A stretch of DNA of 46,102 nt from Chloroflexota bacterium (GCA_019873685.1 JAIOAT010000026.1:1-46102); one strand, 5' to 3'. Positions 31,906-41,506 are shown, numbered from the stretch's first letter. Notes: generated by a model not told the origin, from the sequence alone. Numbers and translations are program-made.

Positions 31906-33702
31906 TCATTCTTCCAGCGGCAGGCTCTCCAGGTAGCGGATCAGGCGCTCGATATCGGCCAGGGGCAGCGTCTTGACCAGCGCGTGCGGGCCGTCGTCGG
32001 CCTTGAACACCTCGAACAGCGTCGGCGCGCGGCCATCGTGATAGTAGGGTGCACTGTCCCACAGCCAGCGCAGCGACGGCGTGTTGATCGGCCCCTGGCC
32101 CAGATCATGCGCCAGCCCGTCTGTGTACAGCGGCGGTGCGTGGCATTCGGCGCAACCCTGGGCCAGCCAGACTTCTTCGCCGGCCAGCACGTCCTGCGGC
32201 GGGATGCGCAGGGCGTTGCGCCCCGGCCCGCTGAGCGTGTTCAGGTAAGCCACCAGGGCGTCCAGATCGGGGGAGCGCCCGGCGTTCGGCTCGCCCAGCG
32301 GCGGGTGCGGCACGCCGTCGATCAGCCCGTCGCCGTGCTGCACCATCCGGAAGAACAGGTCGAAGTCGGCCAGTTCATCGTATTCCCCGCGCCAACCCCA
32401 GGGAGCCGTCTGGGCCACATTGTAGAGCGACGGCGTATTGCGCGGCCCGCCGGGGAAGCCGACCCATACCTGGCCGTCATCGGCGCCGTCAAAGTGGCAT
32501 GTCGCGCAGCTCAAACGGCGATCTTCAGAGAGCCGTTCATCCGCGCTGCCATAGAATAGCTGCGCCCCGATCAGCAGGTCGATGGGCATCTGCAATTGCG
32601 TGGCCGGGAGTGTATCTACCCGCTGCATAAAGGCTGTTTCAATCACGGAGATCGTGCCATCCAGCGCGTTGTAGACGTAAGCCCACCGGCCATCGGAGGT
32701 GGTGACGATGCCGCGCGGGTTGTTGCCCACGGGGATGTTGGCCACGGCGAAGCCGGTCGCCAGGTCGATCACGGAGACGTCATTGCTGCCCGCGTTGACT
32801 ACCCAGAGCCGCCGCCGCGCCCGGTCAAAGAGCAGGTCGAATGGCAGGCTGACCGGCCGGTCGGCCACGCCCAGCGCCACGCGTTCCTGGCGCAGCAGGC
32901 GCATGTCGCTCAGTTGAAAGGCATTGACCACCGGGAAGACCGTTGTATCGAAGGTCAGCACCGGATTGGCGGCATTGGCCCGCGTCGCCGGGACGTAAGC
33001 GCGGCCATCGAATGGACTGACCCATACCGTCGGGGATAGCCGGGAATCCGGTGTGCCGCGCACAGTATCGGCGACCTGCCCGGTAGGGCGGTACAGCAGG
33101 GAGAGCGCGCCGTCCTTGAAATGCGTCACATACAGGAAGTCGCCCCACAGCGCCAGCCCGGCGGGCGAGTCGGGCACGGGCAGCGTGCGCAACACGCGCC
33201 GTGAGGCGACATCGATCTCAGCCACGGCGTCATCGCCCTGCAGGGTCACGTACAGTGTTGCCCCGTCGGTCACCACGCCCCACGGCCATAGCCCCACCCG
33301 GATGGTATCGGTCAGGGTGAAGGTGTTCAGGTCGATCAGGCTGACCGTGCCCGCTGCGCGGGAGGTGACTGCCATCCAGGTTTGATCCGGGGAGACGGCC
33401 AGCCCGCGCGGATCGCCGCCGACCGGGATTTCTACCCTGATTTCCTTGCGAGCGAGGTCGACAACCGACACCGTGCCGCTGAAGGCGTTGGCCGTCACCG
33501 CGTAGCGCTGGTTGCCGACCAGAGCGATTACCGTGTTGCGGAAGACGCGCGTCGCGTTGGGGTCGGGCAACGCGTAGAGCGGGCGGGGCGTCGGCGTGAA
33601 GCCGGCCTGCGCCTGCGCCGGGACCCCCGGCAGCAGCGCCAGCATGAGCAGCAGGAGGCCGCCCGCCAGCAGGGCGGGCATCAGCCAGGGTTTCCCGGTC
33701 AT
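31906..33702 (-). CDS. Exported beta-propeller and di-heme cytochrome c peroxidase-like protein
   Basis: A 598-residue exported protein. A signal peptide ends about residue 31 (VPAQAQA). Residues 50-350 are YVTN-type propeller repeats (NAFSGTVSVVDLARK, SNDVSVIDLATGFAVANIPVGNNPRG). The C-terminal part has two heme c attachment motifs, CATCH and CAECH, with a MauG/cytochrome c peroxidase-like layout (RNTPSLYNVAQTAPWGWRGE, TPSLRWLWDSAPYYHDGRAP). It is probably an electron-transfer or redox enzyme outside the membrane. It overlaps the preceding 1285-residue protein gene by four bases (33699-33702), so the two are co-translated and likely form one extracellular complex. Confidence 0.85.
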   Translation of the reverse strand: MTGKPWLMPALLAGGLLLLMLALLPGVPAQAQAGFTPTPRPLYALPDPNATRVFRNTVIALVGNQRYAVTANAFSGTVSVVDLARKEIRVEIPVGGDPRGLAVSPDQTWMAVTSRAAGTVSLIDLNTFTLTDTIRVGLWPWGVVTDGATLYVTLQGDDAVAEIDVASRRVLRTLPVPDSPAGLALWGDFLYVTHFKDGALSLLYRPTGQVADTVRGTPDSRLSPTVWVSPFDGRAYVPATRANAANPVLTFDTTVFPVVNAFQLSDMRLLRQERVALGVADRPVSLPFDLLFDRARRRLWVVNAGSNDVSVIDLATGFAVANIPVGNNPRGIVTTSDGRWAYVYNALDGTISVIETAFMQRVDTLPATQLQMPIDLLIGAQLFYGSADERLSEDRRLSCATCHFDGADDGQVWVGFPGGPRNTPSLYNVAQTAPWGWRGEYDELADFDLFFRMVQHGDGLIDGVPHPPLGEPNAGRSPDLDALVAYLNTLSGPGRNALRIPPQDVLAGEEVWLAQGCAECHAPPLYTDGLAHDLGQGPINTPSLRWLWDSAPYYHDGRAPTLFEVFKADDGPHALVKTLPLADIERLIRYLESLPLEE

Positions 33703-36700
33703 GGGGTCGACTCCTCAGGGGCCGGCCAGCCGGCATACAGGGTCAACAGGCGATCGCCGAAGAGCGCCAGCGTCCGCCCGGCCAGCGCTTCCTGGCCTGT
33801 GGCATCCGTGCCGATCAGCACCAGCGTGATCCGTACCGCGTCCGCTGAATGGGGGTTGAGAGTTCCCTGGAAGGTTGTATCCAGGTTGGGGAAACGCTGG
33901 TTGAGCCGCCGCGGATCGTAGTTGTAGGCGAAGATGCCGCCGTAGGCGGGCTGGATGCCGCTATCGAGGATCATGCCGTTCATGACCACCGTGTAGACCA
34001 TTCGGACATTCTGCCAGCCGCCGGGGACGGCCAGAGTCAGGTTGAAGGGCAGGGCGACCGGCATCATGATATCCGCCCCGCGCGGGTTGGTCAGTTCGAC
34101 AACCTGGGCCTCTTCCGGCAGGACGTAGATGAAAATCTCGCTCTCCGCCGCGCCGGGCACGCCACCAGATGGATACGGGGGATAGACCTGCCCGGCAGAG
34201 GTGACGCCGCTATAGCTGACGCGCACCTTCAACCGCCAGAGGCCCGGCTCGGTCAGTGGGAGGTTCTGCGACGGATCGTAATAGTAGCCTACCGCGTTGG
34301 CCTGCCCGCCGATATGCAGGATGCGTCCCGAAGGCATGGTCACCTGCGCTGTGACTGTCGCCGGGAGCGTCGGCGCTACCTGCCCGGCCAGCGCCAGCGT
34401 CTCGCCAACGGTGAACATCTGCCCCGGCTGGAAGCCGGTCAGGATGAAGAACATCTCCACCGGACGACCGTCAATGGTCAGCAACGGGCCGCCGTTCGGC
34501 CCCCCGGCTTCGCCGAAGAACGGCGGGAACACCCGGCCGCCGATCGGGTCATTGGCCGGGATAGTCATGGCCAGCGCCCCGTAGATCGCCGTTTCGTGCA
34601 GGTCAAGATCGTCGTTGTGCACGACCAGCCCGCCGAACAGGAAGGCGTAATCGCCCGGCAGGTCGCCATTGACGCCCACCCCGCGCTGATAGTTGTATGG
34701 GTCGTCCGGGGTCCAGCCGTAGCGGGCCAGCGTCGGCCCTTCACCCCCCAGAATCATGCTGCGGGCAGTCACGCCGGGCCGGACGGCGCTCAGGTAGGCA
34801 TAGGCCCGGTTCTCGTTGAGAGTCTGCACGGGGAGTTCGTCTTCATTGGCCAGAACGTCGAAGCTGTTGCCGTCGCTGTCCGTCCAGGTTGCCAGCCGCG
34901 CCCGCAGCCAGGCAGCATACGCGCCGTCAGGATCGGTCAGGCGCAGCCCGGCCTGCAACCGCCCGCGTCCATCCGGCACCCACAGGACATCGCCGCTGTG
35001 GTACGGCCAGCGCATCCGCGCCGCCGGGTTGAGCAGGAAGACCTCCGGCGCCCGGTTTTCCACCATGTACCAGGCCAGCCGATCCTCCGCCGGTTGCCCG
35101 GCCAACCAGCGCCCGCCGCGCGCCACCAGCCGCCCTTCCGGAGAGGCGATTACGCCCGCCCCGCGAACGGTCCCCATCCACAGCCGCCCCAGCCCATCGG
35201 TGTAGCGGGCCGTGATATCGACCACATATTCGCCCGGCGTGTCCATCACCCAGGCTGCGGCGTCCGGCGCGGGGAAGAAGTGACCATGCCGGTTGGCCGT
35301 CCCGGTGACTTCCTGCGTCTGCGGCGGGCGACCATCCAGCGGGTAGACCGTCAGGCGCAGGTTGACCTCCGCCGGGAGAGCGGGGGTGACCGTCAGCGCC
35401 GGATTGAACACATCGCCAACCTCGAACGGCGTCCCCGGCAGGACTCCGGGCAGCATTTGCAATGGCTCGGCGGCCCAGACCTCGTATGTCCCGCCGCCAG
35501 TGTACGTATGCCCCCAGATGTCGCGTAGCGTGCCGGTCAGGGTGATCCGGTACAGGCCATCCTGCGAGAAGGTGTAGGCGGTCAGGCGCGGGTCAAGCGT
35601 GGTCAGACGGTAAATATCCAGCGGGGAATCCGCGCCAAAGGCCGCCGACTCGATCCGTTCGGCGGTGCCCAGCCGGTTCTGAACGATCGGGACGCTGCCC
35701 AGATCGTCCTGTGTGCCATCGGGCCGGGTGACGCTCACCGTCAGTTCGCCTGAATCGAAAGCGAACGGGATCAGCGGCGGCACGGCCTGGTAGAAGCTAT
35801 TGCCCAGCAGGGCCGGCAGGTACGGCTCCAGCGGATAGGCGATCGGCTCACCGGCCACGTTCACGCGGGGCAGGACATACACACCGCCGCCATAGGCGAC
35901 CCGGCCTGTCACGGCGACGCGCCCGGCGTCTTCCTGCGGCAGGACGCCCCGCGCCCCGCAGCTGGAGGGCTGATCCTGGAACAGCGACCAGATCAGGCGC
36001 TGTTCCGCCCCGGCACCGCCAATCTGCACGATCAGCGGCAACCGCGCCTGCGGCACATCGATGCCTGTTCCGCTTCCCAGGAGGCCAGAAGCGCCCCAGG
36101 ACTGATGCAATCCGGGCACGGCGGCGTAGCCGGTCAGTGACAGCGCGTAGAGGCCGGGCGGGATGTCCGCCGCCAGTGGCAGTGCCCAGCGCAGGGCAAA
36201 CGTCAGCGTGCCATCCGTGATGGTCAGTTTCTGCGCCGTGGCGTCCCCCAGCCAGATCGCGCCATCGACATTCTCCACCGGCAGATCCGATGGCGTGAGC
36301 GTTCCGCTCCAGCCGTTGCCGGTAGCGGGCGTGGCTATTGTTTGCGCCCCGTTGACCGTGACCGGCTCCAGCCACAGGTCTGCGCCCAGCCGCAGGCCGG
36401 TGCCATCACCGGGCATGGCCGGAGCCTGCAGGGCAACCTGCATCTCCAGGTAAAGCGTCTCGCCAGCGGAATAGGCCAGCCGGTCGATGCGTCCCCAGGC
36501 GTGCCAGGTGCCGCTGCCGCCGCCTACCGGCCCGGAGAGCGTGAACGGCGTCGCCGCGTCCCAGGTGGCAGTGTAAGGCAGGAATTCAGGCGAGTCCGCT
36601 TCCTGACGCTCGCTCACGGGCAGGTAGAGGTTACCCGTCCAGGTATCCTCTGTCAGAGCCAGTCCTTCAGTCCGGAAGCGAACGGCAGTCACGATAAGCG

Positions 36701-37556
36701 GAGCCGGGCTGCCGGTGAACATCATCCGCGGCAGACGCAACTCGATCGCACCTTCGAGGGCGCTCCCCTGGACGCTGTAGCCGCCCAGCGGCCCCAGATC
36801 GGTTAGCCCGTCGCTGCTGGTATGCCCGTACAATCGCCCGCCGCTGCCCCGGCGCGGATCCACCCGGATGAGAAAGCGCTGCCCTTCGACTTCCAGCATG
36901 ATCTCAAGCGTGGTGTATGCCGCCGGCAGAGGCCGGGTCGGGTCAGCGGATGCAACCGCCAGATACAGGCTGTCTGTGTTGGCCAGGGCGTAAACCAGGG
37001 CATCTGCACCTTCTGCCACGCTGATCGCCACCGGCTCGACCAGAGCAGACCATTCAGCGGCCAGGGCGTCGAGGGTGATCGGCGTGACTGGCAGGGCTGG
37101 CTCAGGCGGCTCCGGCAGCGGCGGCGGGGTGTAGCGCTCCGGCAGTGGGCCGTAGAGGATGATCCCCGGCCCGCCGGGCAGTGCCCCCGGCACGTTGCGC
37201 TCGAAGGACTCGATGCGGCTGGCCGGGCTGATCCAGAAGGGCGTATTGCCCGGCCCGTAGATTTCCCCCAGGAATGCGCCGGTCAGTTCCGCGCGCGGGT
37301 AGACTGTCTGGCCGGTATACAGGTTGCGGATGGCAACCACCGCGCCGGGGAACACCGCTCCCGGCGCGCCCCGGATCACCACCAGGCCGTTCTCATCCGG
37401 TTCGGAGATAGTGATCAGGCTGGCCAGCGGCGGGTCGCCAAAGGCTGCGACCTGGATGCGCCCCTCCTGCGCGGCCACCGGCGCGATCAGGCCGGCCAGC
37501 AACGCCAGGAGCAACAACAGCCGAAGGGCGGAATGAGAAACTCGGCAGGCGATCAT
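33699..37556 (-). CDS. Large exported protein of unknown function (1285 residues)
   Basis: An exported 1285-residue protein. The signal peptide runs to VAAQEG at about residue 31. The rest is beta-rich with repeated Ig-like strands, Pro-rich linkers (PPPLPEPPEP) and domains with sequences such as TFEVG and EVEGQRFLIRVDPRRG that recall carbohydrate-binding or DOMON-like folds. No catalytic motif and no heme site are recognised. It is coupled by a four-base overlap to the di-heme cytochrome gene and driven by the strongest promoter in the window. I cannot assign a function. An extracellular scaffold for the cytochrome partner is one possibility. Confidence 0.7.
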   Translation of the reverse strand: MIACRVSHSALRLLLLLALLAGLIAPVAAQEGRIQVAAFGDPPLASLITISEPDENGLVVIRGAPGAVFPGAVVAIRNLYTGQTVYPRAELTGAFLGEIYGPGNTPFWISPASRIESFERNVPGALPGGPGIILYGPLPERYTPPPLPEPPEPALPVTPITLDALAAEWSALVEPVAISVAEGADALVYALANTDSLYLAVASADPTRPLPAAYTTLEIMLEVEGQRFLIRVDPRRGSGGRLYGHTSSDGLTDLGPLGGYSVQGSALEGAIELRLPRMMFTGSPAPLIVTAVRFRTEGLALTEDTWTGNLYLPVSERQEADSPEFLPYTATWDAATPFTLSGPVGGGSGTWHAWGRIDRLAYSAGETLYLEMQVALQAPAMPGDGTGLRLGADLWLEPVTVNGAQTIATPATGNGWSGTLTPSDLPVENVDGAIWLGDATAQKLTITDGTLTFALRWALPLAADIPPGLYALSLTGYAAVPGLHQSWGASGLLGSGTGIDVPQARLPLIVQIGGAGAEQRLIWSLFQDQPSSCGARGVLPQEDAGRVAVTGRVAYGGGVYVLPRVNVAGEPIAYPLEPYLPALLGNSFYQAVPPLIPFAFDSGELTVSVTRPDGTQDDLGSVPIVQNRLGTAERIESAAFGADSPLDIYRLTTLDPRLTAYTFSQDGLYRITLTGTLRDIWGHTYTGGGTYEVWAAEPLQMLPGVLPGTPFEVGDVFNPALTVTPALPAEVNLRLTVYPLDGRPPQTQEVTGTANRHGHFFPAPDAAAWVMDTPGEYVVDITARYTDGLGRLWMGTVRGAGVIASPEGRLVARGGRWLAGQPAEDRLAWYMVENRAPEVFLLNPAARMRWPYHSGDVLWVPDGRGRLQAGLRLTDPDGAYAAWLRARLATWTDSDGNSFDVLANEDELPVQTLNENRAYAYLSAVRPGVTARSMILGGEGPTLARYGWTPDDPYNYQRGVGVNGDLPGDYAFLFGGLVVHNDDLDLHETAIYGALAMTIPANDPIGGRVFPPFFGEAGGPNGGPLLTIDGRPVEMFFILTGFQPGQMFTVGETLALAGQVAPTLPATVTAQVTMPSGRILHIGGQANAVGYYYDPSQNLPLTEPGLWRLKVRVSYSGVTSAGQVYPPYPSGGVPGAAESEIFIYVLPEEAQVVELTNPRGADIMMPVALPFNLTLAVPGGWQNVRMVYTVVMNGMILDSGIQPAYGGIFAYNYDPRRLNQRFPNLDTTFQGTLNPHSADAVRITLVLIGTDATGQEALAGRTLALFGDRLLTLYAGWPAPEESTP

Positions 37557-37599
37557 GGCAACTCCGCCGGGGAAGACAGAGCACAGACATCAGCAGGGC

Positions 37600-37628
37600 A
37601 GTATAGAGCCGGGCAGGGCGGCTGTCAA
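37600..37628 (-). promoter_or_regulatory. Strong promoter of the secreted protein/cytochrome operon
   Basis: On the minus strand a perfect TTGACA (37623-37628), 17 bases, then TATACT (37600-37605). Transcription would begin near 37593, about 37 bases before the ATG at 37556. Confidence 0.75.
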
Positions 37629-37789
37629 AAGCCGTTTCACCGGGTAAAGGGTACCGCACCCCGGCTTTACCATGCGCCACTGCTCTCACTTGATGCTGCT
37701 TCCGGGCCTGTTGTCCCCCCTGCAGTGGCACTGCGCCCTCTTCTGCTGGTTGCTGTTTCAGGCGGTTGTCTGCGGCGCGGTTAGGCCGG

Positions 37790-38710
37790 TCACGGCACGC
37801 GCAGCGTGGACTGCACCACGCCGCTGGCGTTGGCCAGGCTGATCACGTCGCCGGGTTGCCAGATCGCCCGCGTTTCTCCCCAGAACAGGGCCGCCGGCGT
37901 GTTCTCCCCGATGCGGGTGAACACACGTACCCCCGCGCCGGGGAACAGCCGGTATTCCGGAAAAGTGAAGATGTTGCCCTCAGTGTCGTAGAGCGTCCAG
38001 CCGCGCAGATCAACCAGACCGCCCAGGTTGTTGATGAACACTTCCTCACGGGTGACATCATTTGCGCCCACCACCTGAGCGATCACGACCTGGGCATTTT
38101 CCGCGGTAGGCGCCAGGGTGACCGTCGGAACCGGCGTAGCCAGCGCCGCCACACCGACCGGCGTGGCGACCTGGGCCGTTGGGGCGACAGTCGGCGGGAC
38201 GAGCGCCAGACCGCAGACAAAATCCGCGCCGGGGATGATCAGCACCTGGCCGGGATAGATGTACTCAGGGTTGTCAACCGTGCCCAGATCGTTGGCGCAC
38301 AGCAGATCGTCCAGATCGACCTCAAAGCGCTGGGCGATCGTGGAGGGGCTGTCGCCGCTCACGACGGTATAGGTGCGTTCCTCAGCGCCGCTGCTGCTGA
38401 CGGCAGCCTGGGTCAGCGCCGCGCTGGTGGCAATGGCGGGCAGAATCTCCGGGTTGAGCGTGGGGGCGACCGTCGGTTCGCCCCGTTGGATTGCGCTGAA
38501 GTCCGGCGTCTCGTTGCCCACAACCGTGACGATCCAGGGCGTCTGAGTTGGCCCAGGCGTGGCCGTGATGATCACCTCAAAGACCTGCACAATAGGCTCA
38601 CCCGGCGCTACAGCCTGGTTAGACTGCCACCAGGTGATGACCAGCAGGGCCACCCCAACAGAAATGGCGATGTTCAGGATCACAAATACAATCAATGCGC
38701 GTCTGTTCAT
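37790..38710 (-). CDS. Membrane-anchored LysM plus lamin-tail domain protein
   Basis: A 306-residue protein, N-terminally anchored by a hydrophobic segment (about residues 5-27) without a clear cleavage site. A Thr/Pro linker follows, then a LysM domain (TYTVVSGDSPSTIAQRFEV to YIYPGQVLIIPG, about 112-158). A second Thr/Pro/Ala linker leads to a lamin-tail (LTD) domain (EVFINNLGG, DLRGWTLYDTEGNIFTFPE, GVRVFTRIGENTPAAL) at about 210-306. LysM normally binds peptidoglycan or chitin-type glycans. LTD domains in bacteria occur in surface and secreted proteins of unsure function. The combination suggests a cell-envelope protein. Confidence 0.82.
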   Translation of the reverse strand: MNRRALIVFVILNIAISVGVALLVITWWQSNQAVAPGEPIVQVFEVIITATPGPTQTPWIVTVVGNETPDFSAIQRGEPTVAPTLNPEILPAIATSAALTQAAVSSSGAEERTYTVVSGDSPSTIAQRFEVDLDDLLCANDLGTVDNPEYIYPGQVLIIPGADFVCGLALVPPTVAPTAQVATPVGVAALATPVPTVTLAPTAENAQVVIAQVVGANDVTREEVFINNLGGLVDLRGWTLYDTEGNIFTFPEYRLFPGAGVRVFTRIGENTPAALFWGETRAIWQPGDVISLANASGVVQSTLRVP

Positions 38711-38760
38711 CGGCCTGGCACCTTTACGGATCGACTCACCGTCCGGGTCTCATGGCCGTC

Positions 38761-38789
38761 ATTATAGACCAGCGATCCCGGCGGGGCAA
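38761..38789 (-). promoter_or_regulatory. Promoter of the LysM/lamin-tail gene
   Basis: On the minus strand TTGCCC (38784-38789), 17 bases, TATAAT (38761-38766). Confidence 0.6.
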
Positions 38790-38907
38790 TTCGGCCAGCG
38801 ATAGCCCACTTGGCCTATGGCTGACGTGCATGGCTGTGGATATGATCCGGATAATGAACGTGTTTTAGTGTTAGGGGCTATGACCGCCGCCCCGACTGAG
38901 TTGTGCT

Positions 38908-39780
38908 ATGAGTGCTGAACTTTCCCGCCGCAGGTTCCTGAAGATGCTGGCCGGTGGAATCGCCGGTCTGGGCGTCACCGGGATCGGCACGTCGGCTTAC
39001 ATCACCCGCATCGAGCCTTACTGGCTGAGCCATAGCGCGGTGACCATCCCCCTCCGGCATCTGCCGCCTGCTTTCGAGGGCTTCACCATCGCGCACATTA
39101 GCGATCTGCACATCGGCGAGTGGATCACGGCAGCGCAACTGGAGGAAGTTGTGGCGCAGGTGAACGCTCTGGCCCCTGATCTGGTCGCCATCACGGGGGA
39201 TATCGCCAGCACCGCTTATCGCGGTCTGCAGGCGGATATCACCCGCTTTCTGCGCTCCCTGAACGCCCGCGAAGGGGTGGCCGCTACGCTGGGCAATCAT
39301 GACCACTGGATGGACGCCCGCATCGTGCGGCAAGCTATCCTGGATGCTGACGCCTGGTTGCTGTGGAACACCCACGCCGAAGTTCGACGTGGCGGGGAGA
39401 CGCTGTATATCGTCGGCATAGACGATGTCTGGGAGCAGCAAGACGATCTGGACGAGGCGCTGGCGGAAGTTCCCCCTGAGGCGGTTGCTACCGTCCTGCT
39501 GGCCCACGAACCGGACTTCGCCGATGAAGCGGCGGCAACCGGGCGGATCGGGCTGCAGCTTTCCGGCCACAGCCATGGCGGGCAGGTGCGCCTGCCGGGG
39601 ATCGGTGCGCCGGCGCTGCCCTGGCTGGGTCGCCGCTATGACATGGGTCTGTACACCCTGGCGGGTATGCATCTCTATGTCAACCGCGGCATCGGCATGA
39701 GCGGATTTTACCTGCGCTTCAACTGCCCGCCGGAGATCACGCTGATCACCCTGACCACCCCCGACAACTTCCAGGGTTAG
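38908..39780 (+). CDS. Tat-exported metallophosphoesterase
   Basis: A 290-residue calcineurin-like phosphoesterase. The start SRRRFLKMLAGGIAGLG is a twin-arginine signal, so the folded, metal-loaded enzyme is exported or membrane-bound. The metal ligands follow in family order: SDLHIG (Asp 66, His 68), ITGD, GNHDHW (Asn 130, His 131), LAHEPD and GHSHGGQ. This resembles the YkuE/YaeI group of membrane-associated phosphodiesterases, some of which act on lipids such as UDP-2,3-diacylglucosamine. The substrate is not fixed by the sequence. The ribosome binding site before ATG 38908 is weak. Confidence 0.92.
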   Translation: MSAELSRRRFLKMLAGGIAGLGVTGIGTSAYITRIEPYWLSHSAVTIPLRHLPPAFEGFTIAHISDLHIGEWITAAQLEEVVAQVNALAPDLVAITGDIASTAYRGLQADITRFLRSLNAREGVAATLGNHDHWMDARIVRQAILDADAWLLWNTHAEVRRGGETLYIVGIDDVWEQQDDLDEALAEVPPEAVATVLLAHEPDFADEAAATGRIGLQLSGHSHGGQVRLPGIGAPALPWLGRRYDMGLYTLAGMHLYVNRGIGMSGFYLRFNCPPEITLITLTTPDNFQG

Positions 39781-39808
39781 CCATACACCGTTGCCTCTGC
39801 AATCAGTC

Positions 39809-39837
39809 TGGTCAGCCCGGCGCCGGAACGGTATAAT
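39809..39837 (+). promoter_or_regulatory. Promoter of the membrane TPR protein gene
   Basis: TGGTCA (39809-39814), 17 bases, then a perfect TATAAT (39832-39837), 75 bases before the start codon. Confidence 0.6.
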
Positions 39838-39912
39838 GCCCCCGCTGGACAACCCGACCTGAACTGAATCCCCCGGCGGCGTACCGGCAGCCGGGAGGCC
39901 GCAAAGGCAATC

Positions 39913-41010
39913 ATGAGCGATCAACCATCTTCAACGCAGCGCCTGCATGGCGGCCCGGCTACCCGGCCAGGGCAGCCGCCGTTGCGCCCAGAAACGGAGC
40001 CGACGGCGGGGCGTGGCGGCAGCACGCTCCTGCTGGCGGTTGTTGCCGTCATCGGCGTGTGCCTGTCGTGCAGCATTATCGGGCTGGCCGGCTTAGCCGG
40101 GTACAACGACGGCGTGCAGGCCCTGGAACGATACGCCCGTTCTACGCGGCAGGCGGATATCGCCACCCAGTACAGCCTGGCGCTCACCGATGTTGCTGCA
40201 GGCAACCGCGAACTGGCCGCCATGCGCCTGCAGCATGTGGTGCTCACCCTGGGCGCTCCGGGGGGCAGCCCTGCCGCCCTGCTGACCCAGGTGCTGGCCG
40301 TGACGCCTACGCCCACTGCCTCGCCCACGCTGACGCCTTCGCCCACGCTGGAAAGTACGCCGACGCCCTCGCCAACGCCGACAGGCGGTGTCCAACTTTC
40401 CGCTGATGCCCTGTTCGCCGAGGCGCAGGCGGCGTTGACCGTACGCGACTATCCGACGGTGATCAACCGGCTGGACATCCTGCGCGGCCTGGATCCGCAG
40501 TACCGGCAGGCGGAAGTCAATACCATGCTTCACCAGGCGCTGACCTCCCTCAGCCGCCAGTACCTGACCGGCCCGGACACGAACCGGCTGGCGGAAGGCA
40601 TCCTGCTGGCGGAGCAGGCGCGGGCGATCGCCCCGATTGGCGATCTGGGGTATGAGGCATATGTTGCCGGGCGTTACCTGGACGGCCTTAACGCCGAGGG
40701 GATGGAATGCCTGCTGGCGGTGCGTGAGTGGGAGAGTGTGTACGCGGAAGCGCCACAGTACCGTGATGTGCTCCAGCGGTTGGCCAATAGCTACGCTGCC
40801 TGCGGCGACGCCTACACCTACCAGACCGAGTTCTGCCCGGCGGAACAGTACTACCGCCAGTCGCTGAGCCTGGTCAACAACAGCAGCGTGGCTGCCCGCC
40901 TGGCTGACGCCCGTGAGAAGTGCGCCAACGCTACGCCGACACCCACTCCGACCATTGAGGGGATGCCGCCGGAAGGCGTGCCGACTGAAAGCGCGCTGCC
41001 CCCCGGCTGA
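39913..41010 (+). CDS. Single-pass membrane protein with TPR-like helical repeats
   Basis: A 365-residue membrane protein. A Pro-rich cytoplasmic N-terminus (about 1-35) leads to one hydrophobic segment (about 36-62, LLLAVVAVIGVCLSCSIIGLAG). A helix (about 65-125) and a linker of TPTPTASPTLTPSP repeats follow (about 128-160). The C-terminal part (about 160-345) has tetratricopeptide-like helix pairs (ADALFAEAQAALTVRDYPTVI, QTEFCPAEQYYRQSLSLV). It ends in another TPTPTPT tail. Function unknown; probably a protein-docking envelope component. It converges with a small membrane-protein gene across a shared terminator. Confidence 0.72.
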   Translation: MSDQPSSTQRLHGGPATRPGQPPLRPETEPTAGRGGSTLLLAVVAVIGVCLSCSIIGLAGLAGYNDGVQALERYARSTRQADIATQYSLALTDVAAGNRELAAMRLQHVVLTLGAPGGSPAALLTQVLAVTPTPTASPTLTPSPTLESTPTPSPTPTGGVQLSADALFAEAQAALTVRDYPTVINRLDILRGLDPQYRQAEVNTMLHQALTSLSRQYLTGPDTNRLAEGILLAEQARAIAPIGDLGYEAYVAGRYLDGLNAEGMECLLAVREWESVYAEAPQYRDVLQRLANSYAACGDAYTYQTEFCPAEQYYRQSLSLVNNSSVAARLADAREKCANATPTPTPTIEGMPPEGVPTESALPPG

Positions 41011-41022
41011 GTTACACGCAAC

Positions 41023-41058
41023 AAAAGGCCCCGACGATGAAGCTCGCCGGGGCCTTTT
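41023..41058. terminator. Bidirectional terminator
   Basis: AAAAGGCCCCG (41023-41033) pairs perfectly with CGGGGCCTTTT (41048-41058). Reading either way gives a GC stem followed by T residues, so it can stop both the membrane TPR gene and the opposing small membrane-protein gene. Confidence 0.85.
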
Positions 41059-41085
41059 CTGGCGGAATTGCGCAGCGGGATCGGC

Positions 41086-41355
41086 TCAGTGAGCCTCATC
41101 ATGGCTGTGGTGCCCGGAATCGCGGGGCACATTGATGTCGTCAAACTGTGTCCAGGGCCGGATGAACGCCAGCCAGAACACGATGCCCATCACGAACGCC
41201 GCCGCCCCCAGCCCGAACAGCGTGCCAAAAACGACGGGATTGGCATCCTTCAGGGAGACCCCTACTGCGCCAGCCAGCATCATCAGCAGCATGCCAAAGC
41301 CGATCAGAAAAGCCAGCGCCACCTCTTCTGATGTCAACTTGCCGCGTGCCGCCAC
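41086..41355 (-). CDS. Small two-helix membrane protein
   Basis: An 89-residue protein of unknown function with two hydrophobic helices (about residues 10-32 and 42-62), then a charged end with a His-rich tail (GHHSHDEAH) that might bind metal. I chose the GTG at 41355 because GAGGAG lies six bases upstream. The TTG at 41361 lies directly on that site and is an unlikely start. The tail and size are somewhat like small subunits of respiratory oxidases, but nothing in the sequence proves it. Confidence 0.6.
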   Translation of the reverse strand: MAARGKLTSEEVALAFLIGFGMLLMMLAGAVGVSLKDANPVVFGTLFGLGAAAFVMGIVFWLAFIRPWTQFDDINVPRDSGHHSHDEAH

Positions 41356-41453
41356 GGTCAACTCCTCTCGCCAGGTCGTGATGAACTGACCTCTAGCTTA
41401 CCGCCAAAACGCCAGACGCAAAAGGGAGCCACGCGGCTCGCGGCCATTCAATC

Positions 41454-41482
41454 TTGCTCGAACTGGCGCCTGCCTGTATACT
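41454..41482 (+). promoter_or_regulatory. Distal promoter of the tRNA cluster
   Basis: TTGCTC (41454-41459), 17 bases, TATACT (41477-41482), 65 bases ahead of the first tRNA gene. Confidence 0.55.
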
Positions 41483-41506
41483 GATCGTCAAGCGCCGCCC
41501 TGCGGA

